From: Hofstenia miamia
Taxonomy: Eukaryota; Xenacoelomorpha; Acoela
Reading direction: 5' to 3'
Assembly: GCA_004352715.1 (NCBI GenBank)
Contig: SCFE01000078.1
Coordinates: forward strand, 1,449,269-1,490,130
Length of the DNA stretch: 40,862 nt
Below the pieces are notes generated by a model. It was not told the DNA's origin. It worked only from the letters and a program-made list of their open reading frames with translations, and ran no database searches. This document shows positions 21,201 to 32,979 of this stretch, piece after piece. The translations under genes were made by a program, and so were the position numbers. How positions within the stretch are numbered: the stretch's first letter is position 1; every line of letters starts with the position of its first letter.

Positions 21201-22965
21201 TGCTTGCAATATAGTCCGGCAACTGATAAGCCAAATAATAAACAGCTCCATAACATATTCTTTATATAATTCATAATATTACTACAATTTATGATTTAAT
21301 TAAATGTTAGTATTTTTAACATTGGAAATTGTAACAATTCACTATTTGCTTTGAAGGGAAATGAACATCGCTAAAAGAATGAGTGCAGGAGAAAATCGAA
21401 TTGTCAGCGAAAACTATCAATCGAGCGTTCAGTGAAGTAGGGACTATAGAGCCAAAAAGCTTCCTTAAGTGACAAGGACTCTTGAAGCAACGGCTTTCAA
21501 CGGAAATATTTTAGCGAAAATTCTGTAAATGTACATTTAAAAGTAATTCCATGTTAACAAGTCGACGCAAAATATCAAACTGCGACTTATACTTTTGCCT
21601 TGTAAGCGAAATAGTTTTCTGAAAGGATTTACACAGCGTCATAATGACTGACCGCATCAGCAAAATTATCCGTAGAGTAAATATTTACAAAAATATAGTA
21701 TTGATATTTTGGAATTATAAAGCATAATTGATTAATTTAAACTGTATGAAAATGAATTAATAATAATTAACAAATTCACTTGAAAGAAAAAATTGAAATT
21801 CAAAAGTAGCCATTGATACAGATTTATAAAGTGTATACTTTCAATGGCTATGTAAAGAGTATTTGGTTAACTTATAGAAATATATTTTAAATAATAGTTA
21901 ACAAGGATTTTTAGCGGACATACCGAAAAAATTAAAACACAACACGAACCAAACATTTTCAAATGACTACTATGTATACTAGAATGTGGTCATAGTAAAT
22001 ATTTGAAAATACATACACATTTGTTTAGCATTGGGGATTCGATGACTAACATTGCCAGCATTTCCGTGAAGAAAGAGAACGGTTTGAGTGGGATTTGAAG
22101 GTTCGCTTTTGTATTTGAGGAAAAGCCCGTGAATGAGAACGCCATCTTCTGTAACTAACCTCACGCTTTCAAAATTCGAGTCGAAGGCGGCAGGATTAAT
22201 GATATACATTCGTGAGTGTTCTGGTTGATCGGGATAATATAACAAATTGTCTTGGATGAAGTATGCAACACCTAAACATTTCACGCTATTGATAACATCC
22301 GCATATGACATAGAAAATTGAGTTTGATGGAAATTCATTTATGTATTGATTAAATCCTAGACACTGCTAGTAAACACCCTTCACTATTTATTATACAAAT
22401 TCAGGCAAATTCGGAAGGAACAAAAATGTTTGGAAACTTGCACTTGCTATTTTTGTGAAAAGTTGCTATTTAATAAACACTTAATCTCTGGATTCAGCAG
22501 TTTCACTTTCATTATAGTTATAATATTACCCTTCTCCACATAATAAACATCTATAAAAAACAGTAAGAGTATCCTATCAAATAAACTTCGCACAAATTTC
22601 ATAGTGTTATTTACCCTACTTTTCAAATACAATTTTCACCAAAATCTACATGTGAAGGCCTGGACATACTTTTGCAAGCCTGATAAATTCGCTTTGCATT
22701 TAAAATGACGTTTTATTATTCTTTAGGGTTTACAAAAAATCTTACCGCATAAGGAAATTAAAATTAAGATAAAAATGACGATACTAGGGATATTGAAGTC
22801 GGTGCTCGATATGGTATTGAAAGTTAGTAGTAGTGGCAGCAGACAAATAACGAGCAGACGCCAAAGTGGAAAACAGATATTGGTAGGTAGTCTGTTTATA
22901 AATACGTCTTCCAACATTTTAAAGATATTGAAGCCACAACGACGAATAAGTTTAGAATACAGCAT
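18117..22965 (-). CDS. ABHD13: ABHD13-like alpha/beta hydrolase, five coding exons
   Basis: A predicted single-pass membrane serine hydrolase of the ABHD13/Bem46 family; its physiological substrate is not established. Coding exons are 22965-22746, 22271-22017, 19265-19057, 18959-18732 and 18278-18117. All four introns are GT-AG, and joining phases (1, 1, 0, 0) keep one frame for 357 codons. A second Met at codon 17 gives 341 residues, close to the 337 of the human protein, and may be the true start. Seen in order: an N-terminal hydrophobic anchor, the oxyanion HGNAGN, DYRGFGKSEG, nucleophile GRSLGG (Ser214), SGQADQLIPP (Asp291) and GTHNETW (His321). The whole triad is present and no frame is broken. 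Introns are 474, 2751, 97 and 453 nt; the large one holds repeats. The UTRs and promoter were not identified. Confidence 0.93.
18732..18959 (-). CDS. ABHD13: ABHD13 coding exon 4 (catalytic Asp)
   Basis: Acceptor TTTAG before 18959, donor CAG|GTATAA after 18732, phase 0 at both ends. Encodes VENTFLSIPDAAKVLF and MPSLFISGQADQLIPPSMM. Confidence 0.95.
19057..19265 (-). CDS. ABHD13: ABHD13 coding exon 3 (nucleophile elbow)
   Basis: Acceptor ATTAG before 19265, donor GTAAGA after 19057. Encodes LDYRGFGKSEG, RPDVDRSRI and the GxSxG elbow LFGRSLGGAVAIH. Confidence 0.95.
19594..19975 (+). repeat. Dispersed repeat, copy 2 (in ABHD13 intron 2)
   Basis: Homologous to 11315-11620 over its first ~270 bp. 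The right end (CACTCCAGGGG, about 19956-19966) is loosely the inverse of the left end (CCCAGGGTTGTCGTGG), so this may be a TIR element of about 380 bp. A 70-codon minus-strand frame across it is probably chance. Confidence 0.45.
20463..20687 (+). other. Exon-like open segment, unidentified
   Basis: An open plus-strand stretch inside ABHD13 intron 2. It is preceded by a possible acceptor (…GTCAG, 20462) and followed by a possible donor GTGAGT (20688). Composition is less AT-rich than its surroundings, and the peptide (for example GRQWCDVDTKTVHQALIIYF) looks protein-like. I do not recognise the family. It could be an exon of a gene on the other strand or an old retrocopy. Confidence 0.25.
20700..22016. 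other. ABHD13 intron 2, remaining part
   Basis: AT-rich intronic sequence; nothing else recognised. Confidence 0.5.
22017..22271 (-). CDS. ABHD13: ABHD13 coding exon 2 (oxyanion motif)
   Basis: Acceptor TTTAG before 22271, donor GTATGT after 22017, phase 1 at both ends. Encodes FIQDNLLYYPDQP, then VTEDGVLIHGLF, then FLHGNAGNVSHR. Confidence 0.92.
22746..22965 (-). CDS. ABHD13: ABHD13 coding exon 1 (membrane anchor)
   Basis: Contains the start and a long hydrophobic stretch including ICLLPLLLTF and IVIFILILISLCG. Donor GTAAG at 22745-22741, phase 1. Met at 22965 opens the frame; Met at 22917 (codon 17) better matches the family's N-terminal length. Confidence 0.85.
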
Positions 22966-23370
22966 TACATCTTATGTAAACATAAAGATGCATTTCAGAT
23001 TCCTAAAAGCAAAAAATTAAAAAATCTTTAGTAAATATCTATATGACATTCATCAAAAGATTTCAAATAAGTACTAAATATTACAATCATGCATCTAAGT
23101 AATGAATACTTTAGTAATTCTACTGTCATACTAAACAACGCAATTTACAATATTATGTTAAGGGAACCTTCAACGAACATAGGATAGAAATAAAATGTGA
23201 CAAAAATTAAACAAAAAGTAAAAAATTGTTCCCCTTGCCAAAAGTAAAAATTATCGCTAAAATCATTGAATAATAATGAGTCAAAGCAATATATTTGCTA
23301 AAAAGTTACAATTTTAGAACTACAAACTAAATCTACATGCATAATATATAATAATAATAAATGTGTGTGC

Positions 23371-23480
23371 AGGGGCGTAGCCAAGGGATAGGGGCGGTTG
23401 GGCGGCCGCCCCCAAGGAGTACTCTAGAAAAGGTCTGAGTGGCGTTTCCCTGCCGCTACCTGCGGGGGCGGCCGATATGG
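23371..23480 (+). repeat. GC-rich transposon-end-like block
   Basis: Contains AGGGGCGTAGCCAAGG, a motif I associate with DNA-transposon ends in many animal genomes. It is followed by the perfect palindrome GGGCGGCCGCCC and a second GGGGGCGGCC. It is a sharp GC-rich island in AT-rich DNA. No matching inverted end was found nearby. Confidence 0.4.
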
Positions 23481-23853
23481 GTACCAATGTTAATGGTAGA
23501 GCAGGATACGGATAAAGAATAAAACGTGTAAAACATGAACATAATGCAAAAATACCATACTAAGTTTCTTATGGGAACCTTAGTAGCAAGTTTGCCTTTA
23601 AATGATTAAAGACGATCTGAAACTTTTTATTATTATTATACTTGAGTATTATTTGTTTATCAACAATTTCAATGTGTTTTCAAGATATAGCAATCACTTA
23701 CTGAAGTGTGTAGGTGTTTTCTCACTTCACATTAAAATAGGGTTTTTCATGAGTAGAAAAAAGTGAATAAAATTTTTACACGTGTATTTATATTTTCGTC
23801 TTACATCATAATTTTACTAATAAGTTTATGTGTAATACCAACATGGAGGGGGG

Positions 23854-25313
23854 GGGCAGGGGCGCTTTAATTTTTTATTTTATATTATAAAACGATTATA
23901 TATTTGAAAGTTAAGCAAAATCTAATCACAGTTTGCAAAAATATCAATGATTTATGAGGTTCACAAAAACTAAGATTTGTATTTATAAACATGAAAGCTA
24001 CTCTTTTAAAGACGTTCTTTATTCTGACATGACTTAACAACTGTAATAGTTTAATTTTAATAACACAATTAGACGATAATCCATTCCGAAGTAGTCCGCC
24101 CCAGCCACCTCTTCACAGACTTATATCTTTTCTGAATTGGACAAACTCGTTGATAATAAAATATTTGCACGCAGAAAAGAACGGGAAAATCAATTTATTT
24201 GAAACAGCAAATTTAAACATTTTAAAATTCATAATTGCACATTACATTGAGATTACAAAATAGAGCATAACTTTTTGAATATGAAATGAACTTGATTAAG
24301 AAGTACTTGATATTCATAAATGATTTGTTCATTAATGAAATGGTTAATAGTTTTCTCAAACAAAAGTAAGGTCTTCTCTAAATTTACATTTAGTTTTGAT
24401 TTATTGATGGCAAAGCAGAAAGTCTTTCAAAAAATGGTTTCTATCGCATGAAAGAAACTAAAAAATTATTTTTTATTGAAATAATTACATGCTTATATCG
24501 TTTTAGAAAATATCAATTCTAGTATATTATTTTAACTGATACCAAAATCATCGCAGCTAAACGAAGTGTCGTATTATGTGACCAACGACAAAAACTCACT
24601 GGGTTTACATTATTTTGTATTTAGCTACTTATACATTAGTTGTAAATTGAATCTACAGGTGTTCAGGTGACACTACAATAAGTATAAATTAGAAGTATTG
24701 TATAATTATATAAATGCATTTTAATTTTTAATAATTACTAAAACTATCTAATTGTTTTATAAACATTTCTAATAAATTTTTTTGTTTAATTCGAAAAAAT
24801 GTTTAAAACAGTAACCCTGCGTGTGTGTGCATTCTTTTTTGTGATATTTGAAAATTTTTAGTTTTTACTTTACAGATCCGTGTTCGTTTATCATATACTA
24901 TGAAATATACATTTAGTATTTGAAAATATTGTATTATTTAGTTATTATTGTTGTAAGAAATCAAGTTTCTGTTTACTCAAACACTGCTTTTGTATTTTGG
25001 GGGCTTTTTATGTTAATCAGATTCACTAATTTGGAGGACCCCCAATAGTTTAAATGGACTTCCAGCCATGCACAATATATATCTTCCACTCAGTAAACTA
25101 TTACCAAGCGCAATATATATTAATAAAGGTAATTTTGTTAATGTTAAAAAATATTGTTTAGATTTATCAGTTCTATGGTATTTCAGATCTATTCACGATT
25201 GAGATAAATTACATATACCTCAGAAAAATTTAGCACCATAAAATGAACAAACTAATGGTGTCTCAAAAGCGTGAATGTATGAAATTTTTCCAATTCCACA
25301 CCAAAGATATCTT
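23854..25313 (+). repeat. 1.46-kb direct duplication, copy 1
   Basis: Almost identical to 25315-26775, which follows after a single N. Begins GGGCAGGGGCGCTTTAA and ends at CCAAAGATATCTT. Non-coding. The few differences seen are single bases (for example one extra A in copy 2 near 26204). Confidence 0.9.
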
Positions 25314-25314
25314 N

Positions 25315-26775
25315 GGGCAGGGGCGCTTTAATTTTTTATTTTATATTATAAAACGATTATATATTTGAAAGTTAAGCAAAATCTAATCACAGTTTGCAAA
25401 AATATCAATGATTTATGAGGTTCACAAAAACTAAGATTTGTATTTATAAACATGAAAGCTACTCTTTTAAAGACGTTCTTTATTCTGACATGACTTAACA
25501 ACTGTAATAGTTTAATTTTAATAACACAATTAGACGATAATCCATTCCGAAGTAGTCCGCCCCAGCCACCTCTTCACAGACTTATATCTTTTCTGAATTG
25601 GACAAACTCGTTGATAATAAAATATTTGCACGCAGAAAAGAACGGGAAAATCAATTTATTTGAAACAGCAAATTTAAACATTTTAAAATTCATAATTGCA
25701 CATTACATTGAGATTACAAAATAGAGCATAACTTTTTGAATATGAAATGAACTTGATTAAGAAGTACTTGATATTCATAAATGATTTGTTCATTAATGAA
25801 ATGGTTAATAGTTTTCTCAAACAAAAGTAAGGTCTTCTCTAAATTTACATTTAGTTTTGATTTATTGATGGCAAAGCAGAAAGTCTTTCAAAAAATGGTT
25901 TCTATCGCATGAAAGAAACTAAAAAATTATTTTTTATTGAAATAATTACATGCTTATATCGTTTTAGAAAATATCAATTCTAGTATATTATTTTAACTGA
26001 TACCAAAATCATCGCAGCTAAACGAAGTGTCGTATTATGTGACCAACGACAAAAACTCACTGGGTTTACATTATTTTGTATTTAGCTACTTATACATTAG
26101 TTGTAAATTGAATCTACAGGTGTTCAGGTGACACTACAATAAGTATAAATTAGAAGTATTGTATAATTATATAAATGCATTTTAATTTTTAATAATTACT
26201 AAAAACTATCTAATTGTTTTATAAACATTTCTAATAAATTTTTTTGTTTAATTCGAAAAAATGTTTAAAACAGTAACCCTGCGTGTGTGTGCATTCTTTT
26301 TTGTGATATTTGAAAATTTTTAGTTTTTACTTTACAGATCCGTGTTCGTTTATCATATACTATGAAATATACATTTAGTATTTGAAAATATTGTATTATT
26401 TAGTTATTATTGTTGTAAGAAATCAAGTTTCTGTTTACTCAAACACTGCTTTTGTATTTTGGGGGCTTTTTATGTTAATCAGATTCACTAATTTGGAGGA
26501 CCCACAATAGTTTAAATGGACTTCCAGCCATGCACAATATATATCTTCCACTCAGTAAACTATTACCAAGCGCAATATATATTAATAAAGGTAATTTTGT
26601 TAATGTTAAAAAATATTGTTTAGATTTATCAGTTCTATGGTATTTCAGATCTATTCACGATTGAGATAAATTACATATACCTCAGAAAAATTTAGCACCA
26701 TAAAATGAACAAACTAATGGTGTCTCAAAAGCGTGAATGTATGAAATTTTTCCAATTCCACACCAAAGATATCTT
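25315..26775 (+). repeat. 1.46-kb direct duplication, copy 2
   Basis: Second copy; its right side runs on without a break into unique sequence, while copy 1 is cut by the N. This suggests unmerged contig ends rather than a biological tandem duplication. Confidence 0.9.
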
Positions 26776-28286
26776 TTCAAACTATTTATCGCAAATATCA
26801 TATAGTATCCTATACAGAATTGAATTAAGGAAGTCGACAAGAATTATATTTTGTAATTCCCTTCTACATACGCAATTTCGAAATATATAAAATACCCCAC
26901 TTCTAAAGGGAAAATTCATTGAAAATATTTCATTTGCAAAGAGGAAAATGTTCATTTTGCCCTAAAATAATATTTGATATTAATGCATATTGCAGACACT
27001 TTTTCAAAAATTTTAAAGCTGCTATTTAGCAAAATTGTAATATAGCTGCAGTTTATATAAACAAAATTAATAGATATTAATGAAGGAAATGAAATATTTT
27101 TACTATTACTTACAAATTTATATAATATTGATTATAAAGTTGAAAATGGGTGTCTAGAAGTCCGGTACAGCTCATTCAATGATAATGTTTGTAATATATT
27201 TATTTTTGAAGACACGATCTTATCAATATTAATGTAAATTTGTTGGTAACACTTAAGAGGCCTGACAAGAACTGACTTGACAAAACCATCTAAAATAGAA
27301 TTTACAAAATAGTTTTAAACAAGTTCAATTTACTGGCGTAAATCAGGGTAGCAGCAACTACAAACGAGCATTTTTTTCAAAATATACAGGTAACTGGCAA
27401 CAATCACTGTGGAATAAAATTAATAAGAAAAAATTCAAATAAAAACTAACGATAAACTTACAAAGCAAATTACATCAACAACCTCCACTAATAAGCAGTA
27501 CAGTATTTTGCCAAATGAACGTTGTACAAATTTAATAAGTAGGTACTTTTTATCAACATCAGTTTTCTTAAAACTATCTAGAAGAACCTTGGAATGGGGA
27601 TTTTTAAGAAATATTGAAATGTTTCAAAATATCGAATTTCTATTGAATTCATTATAGAAATTAACAATAAATGGTTGGTGATACAACCACACACACCCCT
27701 TCAATACTGTAGACACTATTTCCATACATCTTTCATCAACTTCACCAATGCAATTCTATGAGGAGGTTCTGACCTTGTGCTCAGAGGAATTAAACAGTAA
27801 AAAGTACAACAATTATTATTTAACTGCACCTCTGTAAACCCAATTTCCTCCTCACCATAATTTTAGTGCATTGAATTGTTTAATATAGTTTTTGCAAGCA
27901 CTAAAGCAGATTATAATAGGCAAATTTATTACTGTTGCTTTTATCATAAATATGCTAAAAGTGTTGTGAAACTACATTAATACTTAATTTAGAATATTGA
28001 TTTAGAGTATTATAATTAATCTTTTAAACCAAAAAATAGGTATTTATACTTAATGTAGGTGTTTTCCAAGAATTGTTGGCACATTTTGTATTTAAGAGGT
28101 CAAAAATGACCCTAAGCCAATCAAAGCCAGTGATGTGATTAAAACAAAATTGGTAATATTGAAAAATCTATTAAATTTGAAGAACTGGCAACCATTTTTT
28201 TGATAATTTCCACAATGAATTAAAAAGAAATTAGATGTTTCAAAAAATATAAAATTTCATGAAAATCACCATTGACTTGGAAAAAC

Positions 28287-28322
<36 letters not shown>
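26776..28322. other. No gene recognised; part duplicated at 32139
   Basis: AT-rich. 26862-27500 recurs at 32139-32778. It ends in a (TA)n run at about 28290-28322 that is the insertion site of the next element. Confidence 0.6.
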
Positions 28323-28327
<5 letters not shown>

Positions 28328-30134
28328 CTGTCTCACTTCCCCCAAACTCACTTCCTCCAAGTCTGACATCACAAAATATTAAATACCATTAGAGACACAA
28401 TTTCAATGAAATTGTATTTATATATTTGAATAAATATATGTATTTCTTTAAACTCTATTTTGATTAGTTTCTTATGTAATTAAGATTGCTAAAATATGGA
28501 ATTACAAGTAAATAAATGTAAATATGTGCTATAATTATAAGCATTTACTATTTACATATTATATACATATATTTTACCCCTGACTCTGTTTAGATCTAAC
28601 CTGCTGATTAAAGAATTGCATTAGCATGCCTTGTGCTGTGTAATTTCAGAATTTATAGCTAATATATAAATGCTAATTTTTTATGTCATATTTACTTTGG
28701 ACTAATTTCAGGTAGCTTATCTATTTCTAAAAAGTATTTTACAGATTCACAGTGTAAGAAAACACAGCCATTTCTAATATGGAAATTACAGGTTTAAATC
28801 CTGTTGGATCTGCTTTTTGAAATGCTCTTTTATTTTTGTAAATAAAAATTTGGAATAATATACCTGCAGGTGTACCAGTATAAAATAAAAATCAGAAACA
28901 TTAGCGATTTGTTTAACATCTGGATGATATAAATTTCTGTATTGTATTTGTAAATAGCAAACCAATGTGATGCATTATTACGATTTTTCCAGATTCCTGG
29001 NAGTGTTAGACAATCTGTGCTATTTTTGAATATTTAAATCTTCTTTCTGATATTAGTTTATTTCAATGCAAAAGGTCACAAAGCACCTGCTAGTATTTAT
29101 GCATAATTCACAGTATGGTTTAGTGCTACTTTTGTTTATATAATACCTGTTTTTCTGTTTAAATACTTTGCTTTTCTTAGAAAAAGTTTAATAGATTTTA
29201 CTCAACCTTTAATTCTAGTTGTATATGTAATTTCTTTAAAATGCTTTTCCAAATTATCTGATTGTTGCCAAGGGTGCCTTGTTCAGTTACAGCTTTACAA
29301 GATCATCACTATGGCACTTTATCAGGTCTAGGTGTAGGACTTTACAAAACTGCTTGTCATTTGCTATGTTTATTATATTTTATTGCAGCACCTAAATTGC
29401 AAGAGCTGAGGCCTGCACTGAGTTTAGGTATATTAGCACATAGGATACACTTTGCACTCAAGAACTTATAGGGCTTCTCTCTCTCTTTATTTAAATTAGT
29501 GCTCTTTCTCTGAAGGTTCTCTGTTTTGGGTAGGCTGAGTGTGGCCATGCACCCTTCCTTTACCTGATCTCCTGGCTACCTTTAACTTTTACTAGGAATA
29601 GGCTCATTTAGCTCTGGAGTCAGGCTGTNAAAAAATTACATTCAACATTTTCAAAGTTATGAACAACTCTCTATTACTGCAAAAAAGAATAGAATAGTCT
29701 GTCAACACAAACAACAAATACTATCTGATCAGGAAATCTATCAGACATATAACAAAAAATTACCAAACAAATAATGAATGAATACTGAAAAAATAATTAC
29801 CTATTACAATAAAGTACAAACTACAAAAATAATCAACATAATTTAATTCCTATTTTAAATCTAAACAGATTTTCAAAGGATTTCTAAATGTTTACTAAAT
29901 GCAAATGGCAAACCTCAACATTTATAATTATAGAACATATTTAATTTTTTTTACTTGTAATTCCATACTTCAGCAATCTTAACTACATAGAAAACTAATC
30001 AAAATAGAGTTTAAAGAAATACATATATTTATTCAAATATATAATTACAATTTCATTGAAATTGTGTCTCTAATGGTATTTAATATTTTGTGACATCAGA
30101 TTTGGGGGAAGTGAGTTTGGGGGAAGCAAGACAG

Positions 30135-30139
<5 letters not shown>
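28323..30139 (+). mobile_element. TA-flanked element with ~240-bp terminal inverted repeats
   Basis: The left end AGGGTCTGTCTCACTTCCCC (from 28323) and the right end (to 30139) are inverted copies over roughly 240 bp (28323-28560 and about 29900-30139), with scattered differences. Both ends sit inside TA dinucleotide runs, so a TA target duplication is likely. No transposase is visible. The block 29002-29628, bounded by N on both sides, matches sequence outside the element (30271-30897) and probably does not belong here, so the real element may be about 1.2 kb. Confidence 0.7.
29002..29628 (+). repeat. 627-bp block duplicated at 30271-30897
   Basis: Bounded by single Ns (29001, 29629) and nearly identical to 30271-30897, with one base difference noticed. 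Probably a misplaced gap-fill contig. The 69-codon open frame inside each copy is not recognised. Confidence 0.85.
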
Positions 30140-30170
<31 letters not shown>

Positions 30171-30270
30171 TGCTTTGTACTATTGTGGCATCAACCACTG
30201 CCTTTCAAACATGTTCGTATTTAGTTTACAATATTTAAATGAATTTGTAATGGACCCTATAGACGTATTA

Positions 30271-30897
30271 AGTGTTAGACAATCTGTGCTATTTTTGAAT
30301 ATTTAAATCTTCTTTCTGATATTAGTTTATTTCAATGCAAAAGGTCACAAAGCACCTGCTAGTATTTATGCATAATTCACAGTATGGTTTAGTGCTACTT
30401 TTGTTTATATAATACCTGTTTTTCTGTTTAAATACTTTGCTTTTCTTAGAAAAAGTTTAATAGATTTTACTCAACCTTTAATTCTAGTTGTATATGTAAT
30501 TTCTTTAAAATGCTTTTCCAAATTATCTGATTGTTGCCAAGGGTGCCTTGTTCAGTTACAGCTTTACAAGATCATCACTATGGCACTTTATCAGGTCTAG
30601 GTGTAGGACTTTACAAAACTGCTTGTCATTTGCTATGTTTATTATATTTTATTGCAGCACCTAAATTGCAAGAGCTGAGGCCTGCACTGAGTTTAGGTAT
30701 ATTAGCACATAGGATACACTTTGCACTCAAGAACTTATAGGGCTTCTCTCTCTCTTTATTTAAATTAGTGCTCTTTCTCTGAAGGTTCTCTGTTTTGGGT
30801 AGGCTGAGTGTGGCCATGCACCCTTCCTTTTCCTGATCTCCTGGCTACCTTTAACTTTTACTAGGAATAGGCTCATTTAGCTCTGGAGTCAGGCTGT
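30271..30897 (+). repeat. Continuous copy of the 627-bp block
   Basis: Continuous with its flanks on both sides, so more likely the authentic locus. Confidence 0.85.
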
Positions 30898-31615
30898 TAA
30901 TTACTGAGACATTGGCAAATCCTGGTGTTTATCAACACAGATTTCCCTGCTGATGCCACACTATGAAATTTGAAAATATGGTTTTTTTCCATATTCCAAA
31001 GCACTGCTTTTCAATTTTCTCCTGATGAAAATAATGAAATCTAACAAATTTCCATGAATTGTTCTGTGACCCCAAGTGCTACTTTCTACCCAGTAAACAT
31101 AGAACTGTCATAACAACATCACTGAATGACAAAATAATGGCACTAAAACAACATTACAATACAATGTCTTTTCACAATAAAATGACAAACTATTAATAAA
31201 AATGCAGTTTTTAAAAAATTTATCTTCAAATTGTCATAATACTAAAATTATTCTTATTTTTAAATATTTTTTGCTAGACAGAATTATACACTGCCACTAA
31301 TCCACACTATAAATGACACTCAAACAATTCAATGCCTTTTTGTACACCAATACACCTCAAAAACAACGTCATTACAACAGTTCAATGTTTACAGGGTATA
31401 CCAGTGAGAACAAATTTGTTTTTTGAATTTTACATAAATGGTTTTGTACAGTTTACATAGATAATGGCACTTTGTATATCTTTGTTTTTTCCACATGTGT
31501 TTGCAAACTTCTTGTATTGTTTTTATGTTACTTAATGTGTTTAACTATTGCTTAAATATATTTATGTTTTTAAATGAGTGATGATAGCTGGCCTGACAAA
31601 AATTTAAATTAATGT
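30898..31615. other. No gene recognised
   Basis: Non-coding; nothing supported. Confidence 0.5.
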
Positions 31616-31726
31616 TCCTTGATAATGACTTGGAAAATCATGCAATTCAAAACCACAAAAGTCCTAAGAAACTGCCCAAGTGTGATCAAAAGCAACTTGT
31701 TCAGAAATATTGTATTATATTTTCTT

Positions 31727-32136
31727 AGAATTCAAAAAGATGAGAGATCACTTGGCAAAATCTCACAAAAATTTAGCACCATTTGCCAGAAAGTTTGTAC
31801 TAGATTACTACCATTCAAGAAATCTTAAATATATATTCCAATGCAACAACTGCATCTCTCATTTTAAAAATAAATAATTGACAAAAAAACTCCAGCTACA
31901 TGAAAAGTCATTGCTCTGATGTTTCAGACATCATCAAGATATGCCCAAAATTAGGTTCACTATTTCCAAGTTCAATAAAAAAGTTTATTCCAAGTGGAGC
32001 AACTGTGCTATCACATGCAAAACTGATTGAAAAGTATTGTATAGATACTGAACTAACACTTACAGAATCAGAGGTAAAAAATTGTGAGCAATTATCACAT
32101 GAACAATTATATTCTATGTATATATATATATATATA
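31727..32136 (+). pseudogene. Degenerate zinc-finger-like coding fragment
   Basis: One frame carries KMRDHLAKSHKNLAPFARKF, then FQCNNCISHF (about 31840-31870), a stop, and KLQLH. The overlapping frame from 31900 carries MKSHC and then 78 further open codons. The spacing C-x2-C-x3-F ... L-x2-H, with another H available after a frame change, resembles a C2H2 or BED-type finger. I cannot tell a transposase relic from a host gene relic. The end runs into a (TA)n repeat and an N pair. Confidence 0.35.
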
Positions 32137-32138
32137 TN

Positions 32139-32778
32139 NTTCTACATACGCAATTTCGAAATATATAAAATACCCCACTTCTAAAGACAAAATTCATTGA
32201 AAATATTTCATTTGCAAAGAGGAAAATGTTCATTTTGCCCTAAAATAATATTTGATATTAATGCATATTGCAGACACTTTTTCAAAAATTTTAAAGCTGC
32301 TATTTAGCAAAATTGTAATATAGCTGCAGTTTATATAAACAAAATTAATAGATATTAATGAAGGAAATGAAATATTTTTACTATTACTTACAAATTTATA
32401 TAATATTGATTATAAAGTTGAAAATGGGTGTCTAGAAGTCCGGTACAGCTCATTCAATGATAATGTTTGTAATATATTTATTTTTGAAGACACGATCTTA
32501 TCAATATTAATGTAAATTTGTTGGTAACACTTAAGAGGCCTGACAAGAACTGACTTGACAAAACCATCTAAAATAGAATTTACAAAATAGTTTTAAACAA
32601 GTTCAATTTACTGGCGTAAATCAGGGTAGCAGCAACTACAGACGAGCATTTTTTTCAAAATATACAGGTAACTGGCAACAATCACTGTGGAATAAAATTA
32701 ATAAGAAAAAATTCAAATAAAAACTAACGATAAACTTACAAAGCAAATTACATCAACAACCTCCACTAATAAGCAGTA
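32139..32778 (+). repeat. Second copy of 26862-27500
   Basis: Near-identical 640-bp block bounded by NN (32137-32138) and 17 N (32779-32795). It splits the zinc-finger fragment from its own repeated end, so it looks inserted by the assembler. Confidence 0.85.
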
Positions 32779-32795
32779 NNNNNNNNNNNNNNNNN

Positions 32796-32892
32796 CAAAA
32801 CTGATTGAAAAGTATTGTATAGATACTGAACTAACACTTACAGAATCAGAGGTAAAAAATTGTGAGCAATTATCACATGAACAATTATATTC

Positions 32893-32936
<44 letters not shown>
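32796..32936 (+). repeat. Repeat of 32018-32136 with (TA)n
   Basis: The start of this block repeats the last ~119 bp of the zinc-finger-like fragment and then continues through the TA run into unique sequence. Confidence 0.85.
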
Positions 32937-32943
32937 CCAGAAT

Positions 32944-32979
32944 ACCTGTAATTGAAGGCCACCTGTAATAGAAGGCCAC
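32944..32979 (+). repeat. Two 17-bp direct repeats next to (TA)n
   Basis: ACCTGTAATTGAAGGCC and ACCTGTAATAGAAGGCC in tandem, directly after a TA run. Could be the end of a TA-inserting transposon; the other end was not found. Confidence 0.4.

Noticed and set aside
22775-23020. 81-codon plus-strand frame over ABHD13 exon 1
   Set aside because: Antisense shadow of a well-supported exon.
29262-30740. Identical 69-codon frames at 29262 and 30531 as a duplicated gene
   Set aside because: They lie in an N-bounded duplicated block; the peptide is unrecognised and the duplication is probably an assembly artefact.
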